Shown: positions 52,401-60,403 of the stretch, piece after piece
Numbering within the stretch: position 1 is the stretch's first letter
Layout: every line of letters starts with the position of its first letter
Source: Spirochaetaceae bacterium
GTDB taxonomy: Bacteria; Spirochaetota; Leptospiria; Leptospirales; Leptonemataceae
Length of the DNA: 64,000 nt
Assembly (NCBI GenBank): GCA_002730875.1
Contig: PCBI01000010.1
Coordinates: forward strand, 1-64,000
Direction: 5' to 3'
Position numbers and translations under genes: made by a program
Notes under the pieces: model-generated
The model's database searches: none
What the model was told of the DNA's origin: nothing
The model's input: the letters and a program-made list of their open reading frames with translations, nothing else

Positions 52401-54636
52401 GACCTATACAGAAGAAGGTCTGAACAGGGATCAACTAAGTCAGCTTTCCATACTGAGCGATCAGATCTCCGGAATCATTCGGATGAATGGACTGATACGA
52501 CAGGTAAAGGAACAGAGCGCTCGAACCGAGGCCGCCCGAAGGGAAACCGATATGTTGGCCGAGCTTTCCCGGAAGGCCAACGAGGCAACGGACCTGGAAG
52601 CTGTGAGCCAGACACTCTTTGACCATCTACGAGAGTCTCTGGAACTGGATGATTTCTGTCTTTTTGTACTGGAACCGGAAACCAGACTGCTCCATGCCGC
52701 CGCCTGGGACACGGCCGCAGCCGAAGATCCAGAAACCCGACAATGGCTGGAGACCACACATCATAGGCTGGAACCGGAGGTGGGAACTCTATACCGCACC
52801 TATTCAAGAAAGAAAACTACCTACCTGCCCCGTTTTCCGAAAGCCTTTTTTGCCCCTGGCGATCGGGCCATTGTGGACAAACTCAAATTGACCTCGGCTC
52901 TTCAGGTACCGCTCCTCATACAGGATGAGGTTATTGGATTCCTTACGTCCGGCCCCCGGAGACGATTGAGCAGCGATGAGATCGCTTCTGTAGAACGGTT
53001 CTGCAATCAGGTAGCCGGCGCCATTCGTGCGACTGCATTGCTTAATAGCACGGCTCAGGCAAAGGAACGCGCCGAAGCGGCCAGGCAGGAAACGGAAACC
53101 CTGGCAATGCTGGCCAAACAGGCGAATGAAACCTCTAACCTTCAGAGTCTGTGCACCACATTGTTTGATCACCTGGAGAAGCACTATGACTTACATAAAC
53201 AGGCCCTCTATATAGTAGATACCGAGAAGTTCGAAATGGCCCCTGTGGCGGGTCGCGGTGGCGGGGAAAAAGAAGCGGAGCAGAGGCAATGGTTGGACGG
53301 CTTTCGCATTAGCCTGAGCCAGGACCCGGGGACTCTGGCATCCACTTACAAAAGGCAAAAACCTTTTTATATAAAGGAGATACCCGCAAACCTTGCCGGA
53401 AAGGACCGGGAGCTAGTAAATCGGCTGAATCTAAGTTCCATACTGCAAGTGCCCCTTGTACTTCAAGGGCATACCGTGGGCATTATGGTGGCCGATCCTG
53501 CCAGGGTATTGACTCGAGCAGACATTTCCTCAATTGAACGGTTATGCGATCAGATCGCCGGAGCGGTCCGCACCACCGCCCTGCTCCAGGCCACCCAGCA
53601 GGCCAGGGAAGAAGCCGTGGCAGCCCGGGAAGAGGCTGAAGTAGCCAGAGCCGAGTCCGATGCACTTCTGGAAAACGTATTGCCCAGCATCACCGCAAAA
53701 GAGCTGAAGGAATCCGGCCGAGTGGAGCCGGTGTACTTCGACAATGTTTCGGTGCTGTTTACGGACTTCGTGGGATTTACAAAAGCGGCGGCCGCCCTGA
53801 CTCCGGCCGAATTAATCCAGGAACTCGACGGTTGCTTTTCGCAATTCGATGAAGTGAGCCGTCGCAATAATATGGAGAAGCTAAAAACCATCGGCGATGC
53901 CTACATGTGTGCCGGAGGTCTGCCGGTGCCCAACGAAGGTCATGCCATCGATGCCTGCCTCACAGCACTTGAATTTCGCAGCTTCATGAAACAGATGGCA
54001 GAAGTCAAAAGCCAGCTGGGTTTCGACTTCTGGCAGATTCGAATCGGTATTCATTCTGGTCCGGTCACCGCCGGAGTAATAGGACAAAACAAGTTCTCCT
54101 ACGACATCTGGGGAGATACGGTAAACACCGCCAGCCGAATGGAGTCATCCGGCAGTCCGGGAATGGTTAACATTTCGGGAGCCACCTATGAACTGGTGAA
54201 AGATTTATTCGAATGCGAATATCGCGGTAAGGTAGCAGCGAAAGGTAAAGGTGAACTGGACATGTACTTTGTTCACCGAATCAAGCCCGAGCTTTCCGCA
54301 GATCAAGAAGGATTGCTCCCCAACGCAATGTTTGAGATGGCAAGGACGGACCTGAATTTCGAAGAGATTCATGCGATGAAAGAAGAAGCGCTGGCCGCCA
54401 GAGAAGCAAGATCTGCTCCAGCCAATGAAACGGACGGGTCTTTGAGCAGCGCCGAAAGAAATGTTGAGACCGGTAGCGATGAAGCACCCGGCACCGATAG
54501 CGACTCAGCAGCCGCGGATGAAAACAGCGGCGGTGCTGAGAGAAGGCAATCCGATCGAAGGTCTCAGGGAGAGCGAAGGAAGCCAGCAGGGGCACGACCA
54601 CTATCCGAGATTGATCAAGATAGGCAGGGCTGGTGA
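49441..54636 (+). CDS. Membrane adenylate cyclase, third paralogue, 5 GAF modules
   Basis: The 1731-aa protein starts with a lipoprotein signal (LTIVTLLAAGCSE), then the same sensor (SWDQLGIQGVSGRGFGTFRIVLQGLP), seven helices and coiled coil as cyclase 2. Its five GAF modules match cyclase 2 modules 6, 7, 8, 10 and 11 in order, so it looks like a shorter form after loss of modules 1-5 and 9. The cyclase domain (about 1430-1600) has all catalytic residues (FTDFVGFT, EKLKTIGDAYM, YDIWGDTVNTASRM) and the shared tail GARPLSEIDQDRQGW. The 158-bp gap before it (49283-49440) contains a GC run, CCCCCCCGAACGCTGG, then TTTTTT soon after the cyclase 2 stop, which may be a weak terminator. Confidence 0.93.
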   Translation: MNRGSKTLDALTCSKGSPPLALILNHLPISVLARLLPNQSRAFIQIGLLTIVTLLAAGCSEISRTDAPVAREGVLDLSKWNFETQGSTTMSGDWHLQWGEFVAPNGRMQNAHLARVPRSWDQLGIQGVSGRGFGTFRIVLQGLPRSGAGLLISLPSMTGAYRLYCGETLIASTGSPGNSYGTTSPKRIPRVAIIPPECIKETGTVLTWHVANFRHRTGGGAAELTSTMSIGPPAQILGSVYWKHLSDLSLLAIAFIMGLYHLVFWLFRRDDVQLVLFSAVASLFCIRIMGTQSLLQQAFPGGDFYELEFMLEYLGYYLLIPVFFSYLRAWYPNEFHRYVSYGLWIIGSIFSATVLFGPVDFYSHYVRYYEAVSLAAFLYTLIALGLAIVRRRRGAWVINAGLWIIIGTATHDILANMGLLKTETYVAQFGFLTFLLSQSSLMAALFSEAFRRAEDLSENLEKKVVSRTEELAREKRRAEQEKTENEVLANLARQANEGADIEEILVQTSHYAESECGVSRLGFYLIDRERNTMEMHSFVESGKMTDLQQAPDSIKSIPIEFESGSLAAVVQRKRKMFLPSIKQQFLDASPVDAAQVEFHKFDWFLHAPLITGGSIIGVLAFVGPKDHRPGLRERQLMERIVDQIAGAIQSKQLLDQVQQEREDSEALAELARRADSGADLFEIGALVLDYARAKCGVDTLGLYTVNRELSRLEVQGFARKGTIQPGSALPDELRFPPLFEENGSLAQVVSQARPLYMGRLPERLKRRMSRHDRMNLEFMDFDWFLDIPMIADGRVIGVIAFAGPAREKLTESERNFLERITRQVAGSVQNQQLLKQVESERNVARTLQKETEGLNQLLKRIAPMEDLERIMQEVIAFSEKAYGIGVYSLYSVDNDLKQMHALSMNFPEHITEEDRQYIMDTPIPLDFRGGAFTIAYRRSPRYTYFRNAKPEGTPPIEQFVAAQYRLTNMVVYPLMEGDQVIAFLNFLTYTEEGLNRDQLSQLSILSDQISGIIRMNGLIRQVKEQSARTEAARRETDMLAELSRKANEATDLEAVSQTLFDHLRESLELDDFCLFVLEPETRLLHAAAWDTAAAEDPETRQWLETTHHRLEPEVGTLYRTYSRKKTTYLPRFPKAFFAPGDRAIVDKLKLTSALQVPLLIQDEVIGFLTSGPRRRLSSDEIASVERFCNQVAGAIRATALLNSTAQAKERAEAARQETETLAMLAKQANETSNLQSLCTTLFDHLEKHYDLHKQALYIVDTEKFEMAPVAGRGGGEKEAEQRQWLDGFRISLSQDPGTLASTYKRQKPFYIKEIPANLAGKDRELVNRLNLSSILQVPLVLQGHTVGIMVADPARVLTRADISSIERLCDQIAGAVRTTALLQATQQAREEAVAAREEAEVARAESDALLENVLPSITAKELKESGRVEPVYFDNVSVLFTDFVGFTKAAAALTPAELIQELDGCFSQFDEVSRRNNMEKLKTIGDAYMCAGGLPVPNEGHAIDACLTALEFRSFMKQMAEVKSQLGFDFWQIRIGIHSGPVTAGVIGQNKFSYDIWGDTVNTASRMESSGSPGMVNISGATYELVKDLFECEYRGKVAAKGKGELDMYFVHRIKPELSADQEGLLPNAMFEMARTDLNFEEIHAMKEEALAAREARSAPANETDGSLSSAERNVETGSDEAPGTDSDSAAADENSGGAERRQSDRRSQGERRKPAGARPLSEIDQDRQGW

Positions 54637-54640
54637 GACA

Positions 54641-54661
54641 ACCCCCCTGAACAGGTGGTTT
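54641..54661. repeat. Second copy of the 19-bp repeat, after the third cyclase
   Basis: CCCCCTGAACAGGTGGTTT (54643-54661) is identical to the copy at 40643, exactly 14,000 bp away. It starts five bases after the cyclase 3 stop, and a short T-run follows, so it may also end transcription. Confidence 0.75.
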
Positions 54662-54823
54662 GCACCACTCCGGCATAACAAACCAATTGCCAGTACCCGT
54701 ACGATATGATTTCAATGGGCATCGCACTCTATTCGTCCCATAGCTCGATTGGCCGGCCTATCGACCTGTGATGATACTGGAGTAACCTGGACCAAAGCAG
54801 GAAGAAAAACAGGAAGCAATTCA

Positions 54824-55300
54824 ATGAAAGAATACCATTTTGTCACTATCTGGCGGACAAAAGCCCCGCTTTCGAAGGTCTACAAAGAAATCCATTCCAG
54901 TGACTTCTGGCCGGAATGGTGGCCCGCCGTTAAAAAGGTAGAGACCTTGAGCAAAGGTAATGATCAGGATCTGGGCACTGTGCGAAGAATGACCTGGAAA
55001 GGTGCTCTGCCTTACTCCCTGGCTTTCGACATGAAATCCACTATCGTGGAACCCGAACATGTGCTGGCTGGCGACGCCTTTGGAGAACTGGAAGGTCATG
55101 GCCGTTGGGAATTTAGCCGCGAAGGCGAGGATACCATCATTCGCTACGACTGGAAAGTGTACACTACAAAGGCGTGGATGAATCTATTTGCTCCCATTGC
55201 AAAACCCATGTTTCAATGGAATCATGACCATGTGATGAAAGGCGGCGCCGAAGGCCTGAGCAAGCGACTGGGCATCGCTGTAATCGACGAATCTCCATGA
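54824..55300 (+). CDS. SRPBCC-fold protein
   Basis: The 158-aa protein from ATG 54824 (AGGAAG about nine bases upstream) has the helix-grip pattern of polyketide cyclase/START-like proteins. It starts with HFVTIWRTKAPLSKVYKEIHSSDFWPEWWPAVKKVE, continues with beta strands (GTVRRMTWKGALPYSLAFDM), and ends with a long helix (MKGGAEGLSKRLGIAVIDE). It should bind a hydrophobic small molecule in the cytoplasm, but the ligand is unknown. An upstream in-frame TTG at 54749 is less likely. It is a single gene between the last cyclase and a convergent PQQ-type gene. Confidence 0.85.
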   Translation: MKEYHFVTIWRTKAPLSKVYKEIHSSDFWPEWWPAVKKVETLSKGNDQDLGTVRRMTWKGALPYSLAFDMKSTIVEPEHVLAGDAFGELEGHGRWEFSREGEDTIIRYDWKVYTTKAWMNLFAPIAKPMFQWNHDHVMKGGAEGLSKRLGIAVIDESP

Positions 55301-55326
55301 ACCGTAGATAACATTCCTTTCTGACT

Positions 55327-57969
55327 TCAGCGATTAATCATCGTAGCCCGAGCGGCCGGATAGGTATCCACCATATAGTACGCCCGGACTTCCCCCGGGA
55401 ACTCCTCTTTCAGGGGTAACTCAACAGAAACCACTCGTCCGGCTTCATTCGTGTCTATCTCAATTCCCCGAGCATATTCCGCCTGCACCGGCTTTCCTGT
55501 GTCTGCATTAACGAGCAAAATCCCAAAAACATGCTCTCCCACCATCAACGAACCGTTCTCGATAACGGCTCTCACAGCGTTGCCACGCAATTCAAATCGC
55601 ACCTGTCCCACGCCTTGCGGCTTTCGCACAACACCATCATTCCAGTAACCGGCATTCATTCCGCCGTAGACCCACATATGCCCGGTCCAGAAATCGGTGA
55701 GCCCCATAATCTTCAGGAACTTGCCGTAGAATTCAAGATCGTCGCCCAGTACCATGGCGTTTAAGGCGGCTTTTCGCTGAATTTCGCCCGTGACCGGATC
55801 CGCTTTCGTAGAGATGCGATATTTGCCGAACGGCATGTCCCAGGAGCCAATGAAGGTCAGAATAAAGGGATCGTAGTTATGCAGGCTGAGCAAACCCCCA
55901 TCGTAGTCCAGTTCCAGCACGAATCGATCTTCCAGAGCCGGCTGGGTCACCGTGCGACCTGTCTCGCTATCGAGCTTACCGGGAATCACCCATAGAATGG
56001 CGGAGTTTGCATCTCCTTCTACGAATCCTGCCAGATAATGCAAAGAATCGAATCCAATCTGATTCCAGGAAGGAAGCATGGTAGGATTGGGCGCAGCCAG
56101 CCGAGAGAATTCCAGCGCCGTGGCCGGATCTCCATCCTTTTTTGGAATGCGGTACGGCATCTGCGCCGTTTCGCGTTCGGAGGCAGCGGGCCTGGGCGAT
56201 ATGCGAAAATCAAACGTCTCTTCAAATTGGCCGCCGGAATCGCCGCCAAAGAATTTCAAGCCTACTCTTGAGTGGTCCACCAGATACGTACCTCGGACGG
56301 TAATTCGTAGCGTACCGCCATCGGGACCACTCCAGGTTTCCTGAGGCAGAATAGTGAGAAACCTTTGATTGGCCGCCATGGCCACAAGAGGCTCGGCTTC
56401 CGGCTTTACATCCCCGGCAAACTCCACTTCCAGGGAATCCTCATCAAAAGAGGAAAGCACTGTATCTCCATCCTTTCGCACAAATATGCGAAGCACTACC
56501 GGCTCATTGCCATCAAGGGTCTCCGGCGGCTCCGGATTCAGACTTCCAAACCGGCCGGTCCATACCAGGAATACTCCATCGTCGGGCAAAATCTCGCCCG
56601 GTCCCTGAATGGAACGAGGGTCCCGCTTTCCTTCTTCGCTCAGCGGATAATCGTAGGGAACAAAGAAGATTTCTCCGCTTTCTCCGGCAATGTACACCCC
56701 TTCGTATCCCAGACCTGGAGATCCGTTCAAGTCGTTTCGATCTTCGGTAATGCACTGATAAGCCCAGCGCAGGGTGCCATCCGGATTGATGGCAAATAGC
56801 TTCCCTTCTCCCGATCCCACATAGATGATTCCGTTTCCGTCGATGGCAGGCGAAGAGCGAATGGGTTCCAGGGTATCATATTGCCAGATCATTTCTCCGT
56901 TTTCCGGATTCAGAGCATAGACGCTTCCATCAGCGGAAGCTTGAATAATGGTTCCATCCCTTTGCTGGGCCGGACTGGAATAGATATGATCGCGAGTGCC
57001 AAAACTCCATAGCTCTTTTCCGTTGTCCTGACTGTAGGCTCGCACGATTCCATCGTAACCTCCCAGAATGAGAGCGCCGTCTCTGGAAGCGCTGGTGAGC
57101 AGCGGAGAGGCCGCGTTGGAGCCCAGACCGCCGGAAACCCATGCGGTTTGGCCCGTATTCGTATCCCAGGCAAAGACGTTTTTGAGCGCTACAAACTGCG
57201 AACCGGAGAATATCCGACCGGTTTCCGGATTCACCGCTGGCAAAGACCAGATCATTTCATTGCCGGCGAATACCTGCTTTCTTTCTCCAGTTTCGCGGTT
57301 CAATGCATACACCAGGTAATTATCATTCGGCGCGATTAGAGTGCCGTCGGGTAGCATACCGATGTTTCCTTCGAACCAGTCCACATTGTAGGTTTTTAAG
57401 CCAAACTGCTCTTCCACTTCCTGAACTGTGTGAGCTCTACTTTTCCAGATTATTTCGCCGGTTTCCCGATTTATGGAATACACATGGGCATCGCCGGAAC
57501 CCACATAAACGCGACCTTTATCATCCAGCAATGCTGAAGAGTCGATGATCTCATCGGTTCGTACTTTCCATTTCACGCTTCCATCCACTCGAAGTGCATA
57601 GAAGTAATGATCCGCAGAACCAATATAAACGGTGCCCTCTTTGTCCACCACGGCAGAACTGAAGATTCCTTTTCCTGTGCGAAACACCCAGGGTTTGCGG
57701 CCGGACTGTTCATAGCTGCGGGTGGGCACCGGGCTCTGGCCGGTTTGCATGGCGTTCGCCCTGAACTTGGGCCAGGGGCTTTCCGGATCCAGAGGGATGC
57801 GATAATTGAACTTTCCGTCCTGGAGTTGGACAAGCGCACCCGAATCACCGGGCTTCATGATTCGGTCAAAGAATGGAACAGCGGAATAGAGATAGTAAGC
57901 GAGCCCCGTCACAAATAAAGCGAGAAGCCCATAGATAGTGTACTTCTTTGTCTTCTTTTCGCTTTTCAT
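55327..57969 (-). CDS. Membrane-anchored PQQ-type beta-propeller protein
   Basis: The 880-aa protein has one N-terminal helix (YTIYGLLALFVTGLAYYLYSAVPFF) as anchor or signal. Residues about 90-420 form repeated propeller blades with the PQQ-repeat pattern (GTVYIGSADHYFYALRVDGSVKWKV, GRVYVGSGDAHVYSINRETGEIIWK, GTIIQASADGSVYALNPENGEMIWQY). A C-terminal beta-rich part (about 450-880) is of unknown type. No PQQ-enzyme catalytic residues stand out, so a structural or binding role as in BamB-like proteins is as likely as an enzyme. The AGGAG ribosome site lies at good distance before the ATG at 57969. It is convergent with the SRPBCC gene, 26 bp apart. Confidence 0.88.
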   Translation of the reverse strand: MKSEKKTKKYTIYGLLALFVTGLAYYLYSAVPFFDRIMKPGDSGALVQLQDGKFNYRIPLDPESPWPKFRANAMQTGQSPVPTRSYEQSGRKPWVFRTGKGIFSSAVVDKEGTVYIGSADHYFYALRVDGSVKWKVRTDEIIDSSALLDDKGRVYVGSGDAHVYSINRETGEIIWKSRAHTVQEVEEQFGLKTYNVDWFEGNIGMLPDGTLIAPNDNYLVYALNRETGERKQVFAGNEMIWSLPAVNPETGRIFSGSQFVALKNVFAWDTNTGQTAWVSGGLGSNAASPLLTSASRDGALILGGYDGIVRAYSQDNGKELWSFGTRDHIYSSPAQQRDGTIIQASADGSVYALNPENGEMIWQYDTLEPIRSSPAIDGNGIIYVGSGEGKLFAINPDGTLRWAYQCITEDRNDLNGSPGLGYEGVYIAGESGEIFFVPYDYPLSEEGKRDPRSIQGPGEILPDDGVFLVWTGRFGSLNPEPPETLDGNEPVVLRIFVRKDGDTVLSSFDEDSLEVEFAGDVKPEAEPLVAMAANQRFLTILPQETWSGPDGGTLRITVRGTYLVDHSRVGLKFFGGDSGGQFEETFDFRISPRPAASERETAQMPYRIPKKDGDPATALEFSRLAAPNPTMLPSWNQIGFDSLHYLAGFVEGDANSAILWVIPGKLDSETGRTVTQPALEDRFVLELDYDGGLLSLHNYDPFILTFIGSWDMPFGKYRISTKADPVTGEIQRKAALNAMVLGDDLEFYGKFLKIMGLTDFWTGHMWVYGGMNAGYWNDGVVRKPQGVGQVRFELRGNAVRAVIENGSLMVGEHVFGILLVNADTGKPVQAEYARGIEIDTNEAGRVVSVELPLKEEFPGEVRAYYMVDTYPAARATMINR

Positions 57970-58117
57970 GATTTGCTCCTGACTCTACTCAACATATACT
58001 TTCGCTTCGTCAATAGTTTAACGCCGTTGCGCGGCGGGCAAGACCAGACTGTAGCGCTGCGCGCCCCCTGATACGATACCGTAATATTACGCGCCCTGGA
58101 AATCTGGGCGCCGGGAT

Positions 58118-59134
58118 TTATAGCAACTGGCCGAATACGGTTCCCGCCAGAACAATAGAGAATATCAGAGCCACGAAATAGAGAACGCCTTTCAATATCA
58201 GTACAAGACCGGATCTCCCTGCCGTAGCCTGTTCCAAAAAGAGCGATTGATGGGGATCCTCGGGAAGGTAAAGGATTTCCTTCTCCTTGATCTCATCCAG
58301 CTTGCCGATATCCAGCAAGTCCACGATCTCCCGACTCTGACCGGAGTAAAGCTGCCCATCGCTTGCACGAAATCTGTAATGAAACGCTATCTGGGGCTGG
58401 TCGTTCACGGTAACGCCGGTGCGCTCCACCTTTTCGATACTGGCCGTAGCCTTCAAGCCATGCCATCGCAATCGGTCCTGACCGTTTCGCTTAAAGGCCT
58501 TGAAAAACGTTGAGAGCACAAATCCAGTAATGCCCCCTCCTATGCCCAGGCCAACAAGCATTCCCATAACATCTACCTTGCTCGCCGCAAGCAGGATGGC
58601 ATCCACGCTACGGCTATGCTCCACCCATACCCGGTTGGCCGAATAGGCCCACAAACCCAGGTAAAGCGCCAGGCCCATCAAATAAACCAACCAGAACTTC
58701 CAGCTAACCGAGACCCTTCCCGTAGCAAGAACGACATTGCGCGCGCCACCGGTGCGGCCAAGTAGACGCAATTGAATACTGCGGCCTTTGCCGAAACGAC
58801 CCTGCTCCGGCCTGGTATCGGTAAACTGGAATTGCTGCTGAATCATGGTGCCCGCGAAATTCGGGAACTCCACTTTAATCTGCATGGGAACGGGACGATG
58901 CAAACCGGCGCCGGTATTCGGCGGGCTCCCTTTCCCCGGAGTCTCCGACTCAATGATATGCCCGGTAATCAGATCGCCGCTTTCCTGGGCCATCCGGTGC
59001 AAAAAGAACCGCTTGATCTGTGAAATCAGAATTCGACAAAAAATCAGATACAGCCAGGCCAAAAAAATCAGGGCCATAAGGCCGATCACCAGATAGCCCT
59101 GCCAGGGACCGGGCGGGAATGAGCCAATATCCAT
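58118..59134 (-). CDS. DUF3592-like membrane protein
   Basis: The 338-aa protein has a membrane helix at the N-terminus (YLVIGLMALIFLAWLYLIF), a pair of helices near 170-225, and two at the C-terminus (about 310-335). Between them are two small beta domains of the DUF3592 type (TGHIIESETP...MQIKVEFPNFAG and ATASIEKVERTGVTVNDQPQIAFHYRFRASDGQLYSGQSR). The family has no known function. The gap to the PQQ gene (57970-58117) shows several GC dyads but no clear terminator. It reads in the same direction as the MarR gene upstream, which starts 88 bp before it. Confidence 0.7.
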   Translation of the reverse strand: MDIGSFPPGPWQGYLVIGLMALIFLAWLYLIFCRILISQIKRFFLHRMAQESGDLITGHIIESETPGKGSPPNTGAGLHRPVPMQIKVEFPNFAGTMIQQQFQFTDTRPEQGRFGKGRSIQLRLLGRTGGARNVVLATGRVSVSWKFWLVYLMGLALYLGLWAYSANRVWVEHSRSVDAILLAASKVDVMGMLVGLGIGGGITGFVLSTFFKAFKRNGQDRLRWHGLKATASIEKVERTGVTVNDQPQIAFHYRFRASDGQLYSGQSREIVDLLDIGKLDEIKEKEILYLPEDPHQSLFLEQATAGRSGLVLILKGVLYFVALIFSIVLAGTVFGQLL

Positions 59135-59222
59135 GGGACCATAATAGCCACGGATTTAGGTTGACTACTGTTTTTGGGTCATGAAATGCCAGAGTTACTT
59201 CGCCTGCTGGCCCACCGGCGAA

Positions 59223-59705
59223 TTAACCCGCCGAGAATAGGCGGCCAGCCTTTTGGCTCCCGGACTCCCTCCTTCGCTCCATTTCTTCTCTGAATTCGCG
59301 CATTATCAGGGTGCAATCTATAATCTTGCGATCCTTTACCCATGAGATCCTATTCCTAAAGAACTTCCGTTCCTGATGCAAGAGCTCCCTGGCTCTCTTT
59401 CGCCCCGAACCGGACAACTCAAGAAGGTAAGAACGCTTATGTCCGGGGTTCTCCCGACGATGGAGCAGTTCTTCCCGAAGCAGCACATTCACCACCTGCT
59501 GAACCCTTTGCCTGGTTAAAGAATGTCTGTATGCCAGATCGGGCACCGACCGACGGCCCTGCAGGTGTAAAGTTAGCAGTATGGACCGGCCCAAACTCCC
59601 CCCGGGACAGGGCGTGGACTCTTCCAGTTCCCGGAAAGCGAAGTATAGGCGATAGACCTCATCCGCCATCGCCAGAAGGAGCATCGCCCTATTGCGCTTT
59701 TCCAT
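59223..59705 (-). CDS. MarR-family transcriptional regulator
   Basis: The 160-aa protein has the MarR winged helix: LGRSILLTLHLQGRRSVPDLAYRHSLTRQRVQQVVNVLLREELLHRRENPGHKRSYLLELSGSGRKRARE, with the wing in NPGHKRSYLLELS. Long flanking helices form the dimer interface. A palindromic operator lies just before its start and the divergent membrane-protein gene begins 127 bp away, so autoregulation and control of that gene are likely. The ligand cannot be predicted. The DUF3592-like gene downstream may be co-transcribed. Confidence 0.92.
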   Translation of the reverse strand: MEKRNRAMLLLAMADEVYRLYFAFRELEESTPCPGGSLGRSILLTLHLQGRRSVPDLAYRHSLTRQRVQQVVNVLLREELLHRRENPGHKRSYLLELSGSGRKRARELLHQERKFFRNRISWVKDRKIIDCTLIMREFREEMERRRESGSQKAGRLFSAG

Positions 59706-59722
59706 GGCATATCCTCTCTATG

Positions 59723-59748
59723 CTTGTCGTTATGACAAGTCCCTTGTC
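59723..59748. promoter_or_regulatory. MarR operator candidate: CTTGTC-N5-GACAAG with a third half-site
   Basis: CTTGTC (59723-59728) and GACAAG (59734-59739) form a perfect 17-bp dyad, the size of MarR boxes. A further CTTGTC is at 59743-59748, 20 bp from the first. The dyad is 18-34 bp from the marR start and also upstream of the divergent gene at 59832, so binding could control both. Confidence 0.6.
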
Positions 59749-59831
59749 ATTTAAGCTGAAAAAACTGAAGCGAATTCGGCAAGTTCAAGGATCGCTATTG
59801 ACCGGGCGGACCGGGATGACACAGCCAGGGC

Positions 59832-60233
59832 ATGATAAACGTTGCACTATGGATATTCCTATTTCTGTTCCTCGCGATCACGACCATTCTGCCGGCAACG
59901 GCGCCAGGGTCCGCGGGAAGCCCGGACACTTCTGTCTTCGCCGGTCAGATAGCGCTGATGCTGACCTGGATTGCCTTTACCGTATACAGCATGTATTGCT
60001 CTTACCGGGAAAGCCTTGTCAGAACTATGCGAAAGATGGCCGCGTTGCACTGGGGCCGGCAAATCGGGATGGATCTGTATCTCGGGCTGATCATGTTTTG
60101 CGGTATGATCTATATGGTCGAAGGCAGTTGGATTCTTGCTCTGGTCTGGCTCTTACCAACCCTTATCTACGGTAATCTCGTTCCACTATTTTATGCGGCC
60201 ACCAGACTACCGGAAATAGCCGCCGGCTTCTAA
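59832..60233 (+). CDS. Four-helix membrane protein under possible MarR control
   Basis: The 133-aa protein has four hydrophobic segments (MINVALWIFLFLFLAITTILP; IALMLTWIAFTVYSMYC; MDLYLGLIMFCGMIYMV; SWILALVWLLPTLIYG). A basic loop lies between helices 2 and 3 (SYRESLVRTMRKMAALHWGRQ). I recognise no family. It is divergent from the marR-like gene with the palindrome in between, so its product may export or modify the regulator's ligand; this is inference. A longer plus-strand frame overlapping 59531-60175 is arginine- and proline-rich and I reject it. Confidence 0.7.
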   Translation: MINVALWIFLFLFLAITTILPATAPGSAGSPDTSVFAGQIALMLTWIAFTVYSMYCSYRESLVRTMRKMAALHWGRQIGMDLYLGLIMFCGMIYMVEGSWILALVWLLPTLIYGNLVPLFYAATRLPEIAAGF

Positions 60234-60403
60234 TCGGCCAGGGGCCCCGGGAAGGCTATGCAAGCCAGAGCAGCTTTCCCAGTAGGGATGCAGGCGCAAA
60301 GGTCCACAAATCGCCATTGAGACAATACTGCTCCTCCGCGTTTTCGCTGGCGCCATCGCTATCAGCATAGAGATTGGCATGATTCTATCCCCTCGGAGTA
60401 ATC

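Noticed and set aside
59531..60175. 214-codon plus-strand frame
   Set aside because: It is a shadow of the marR gene and overlaps the real membrane-protein gene; its start lies inside marR.
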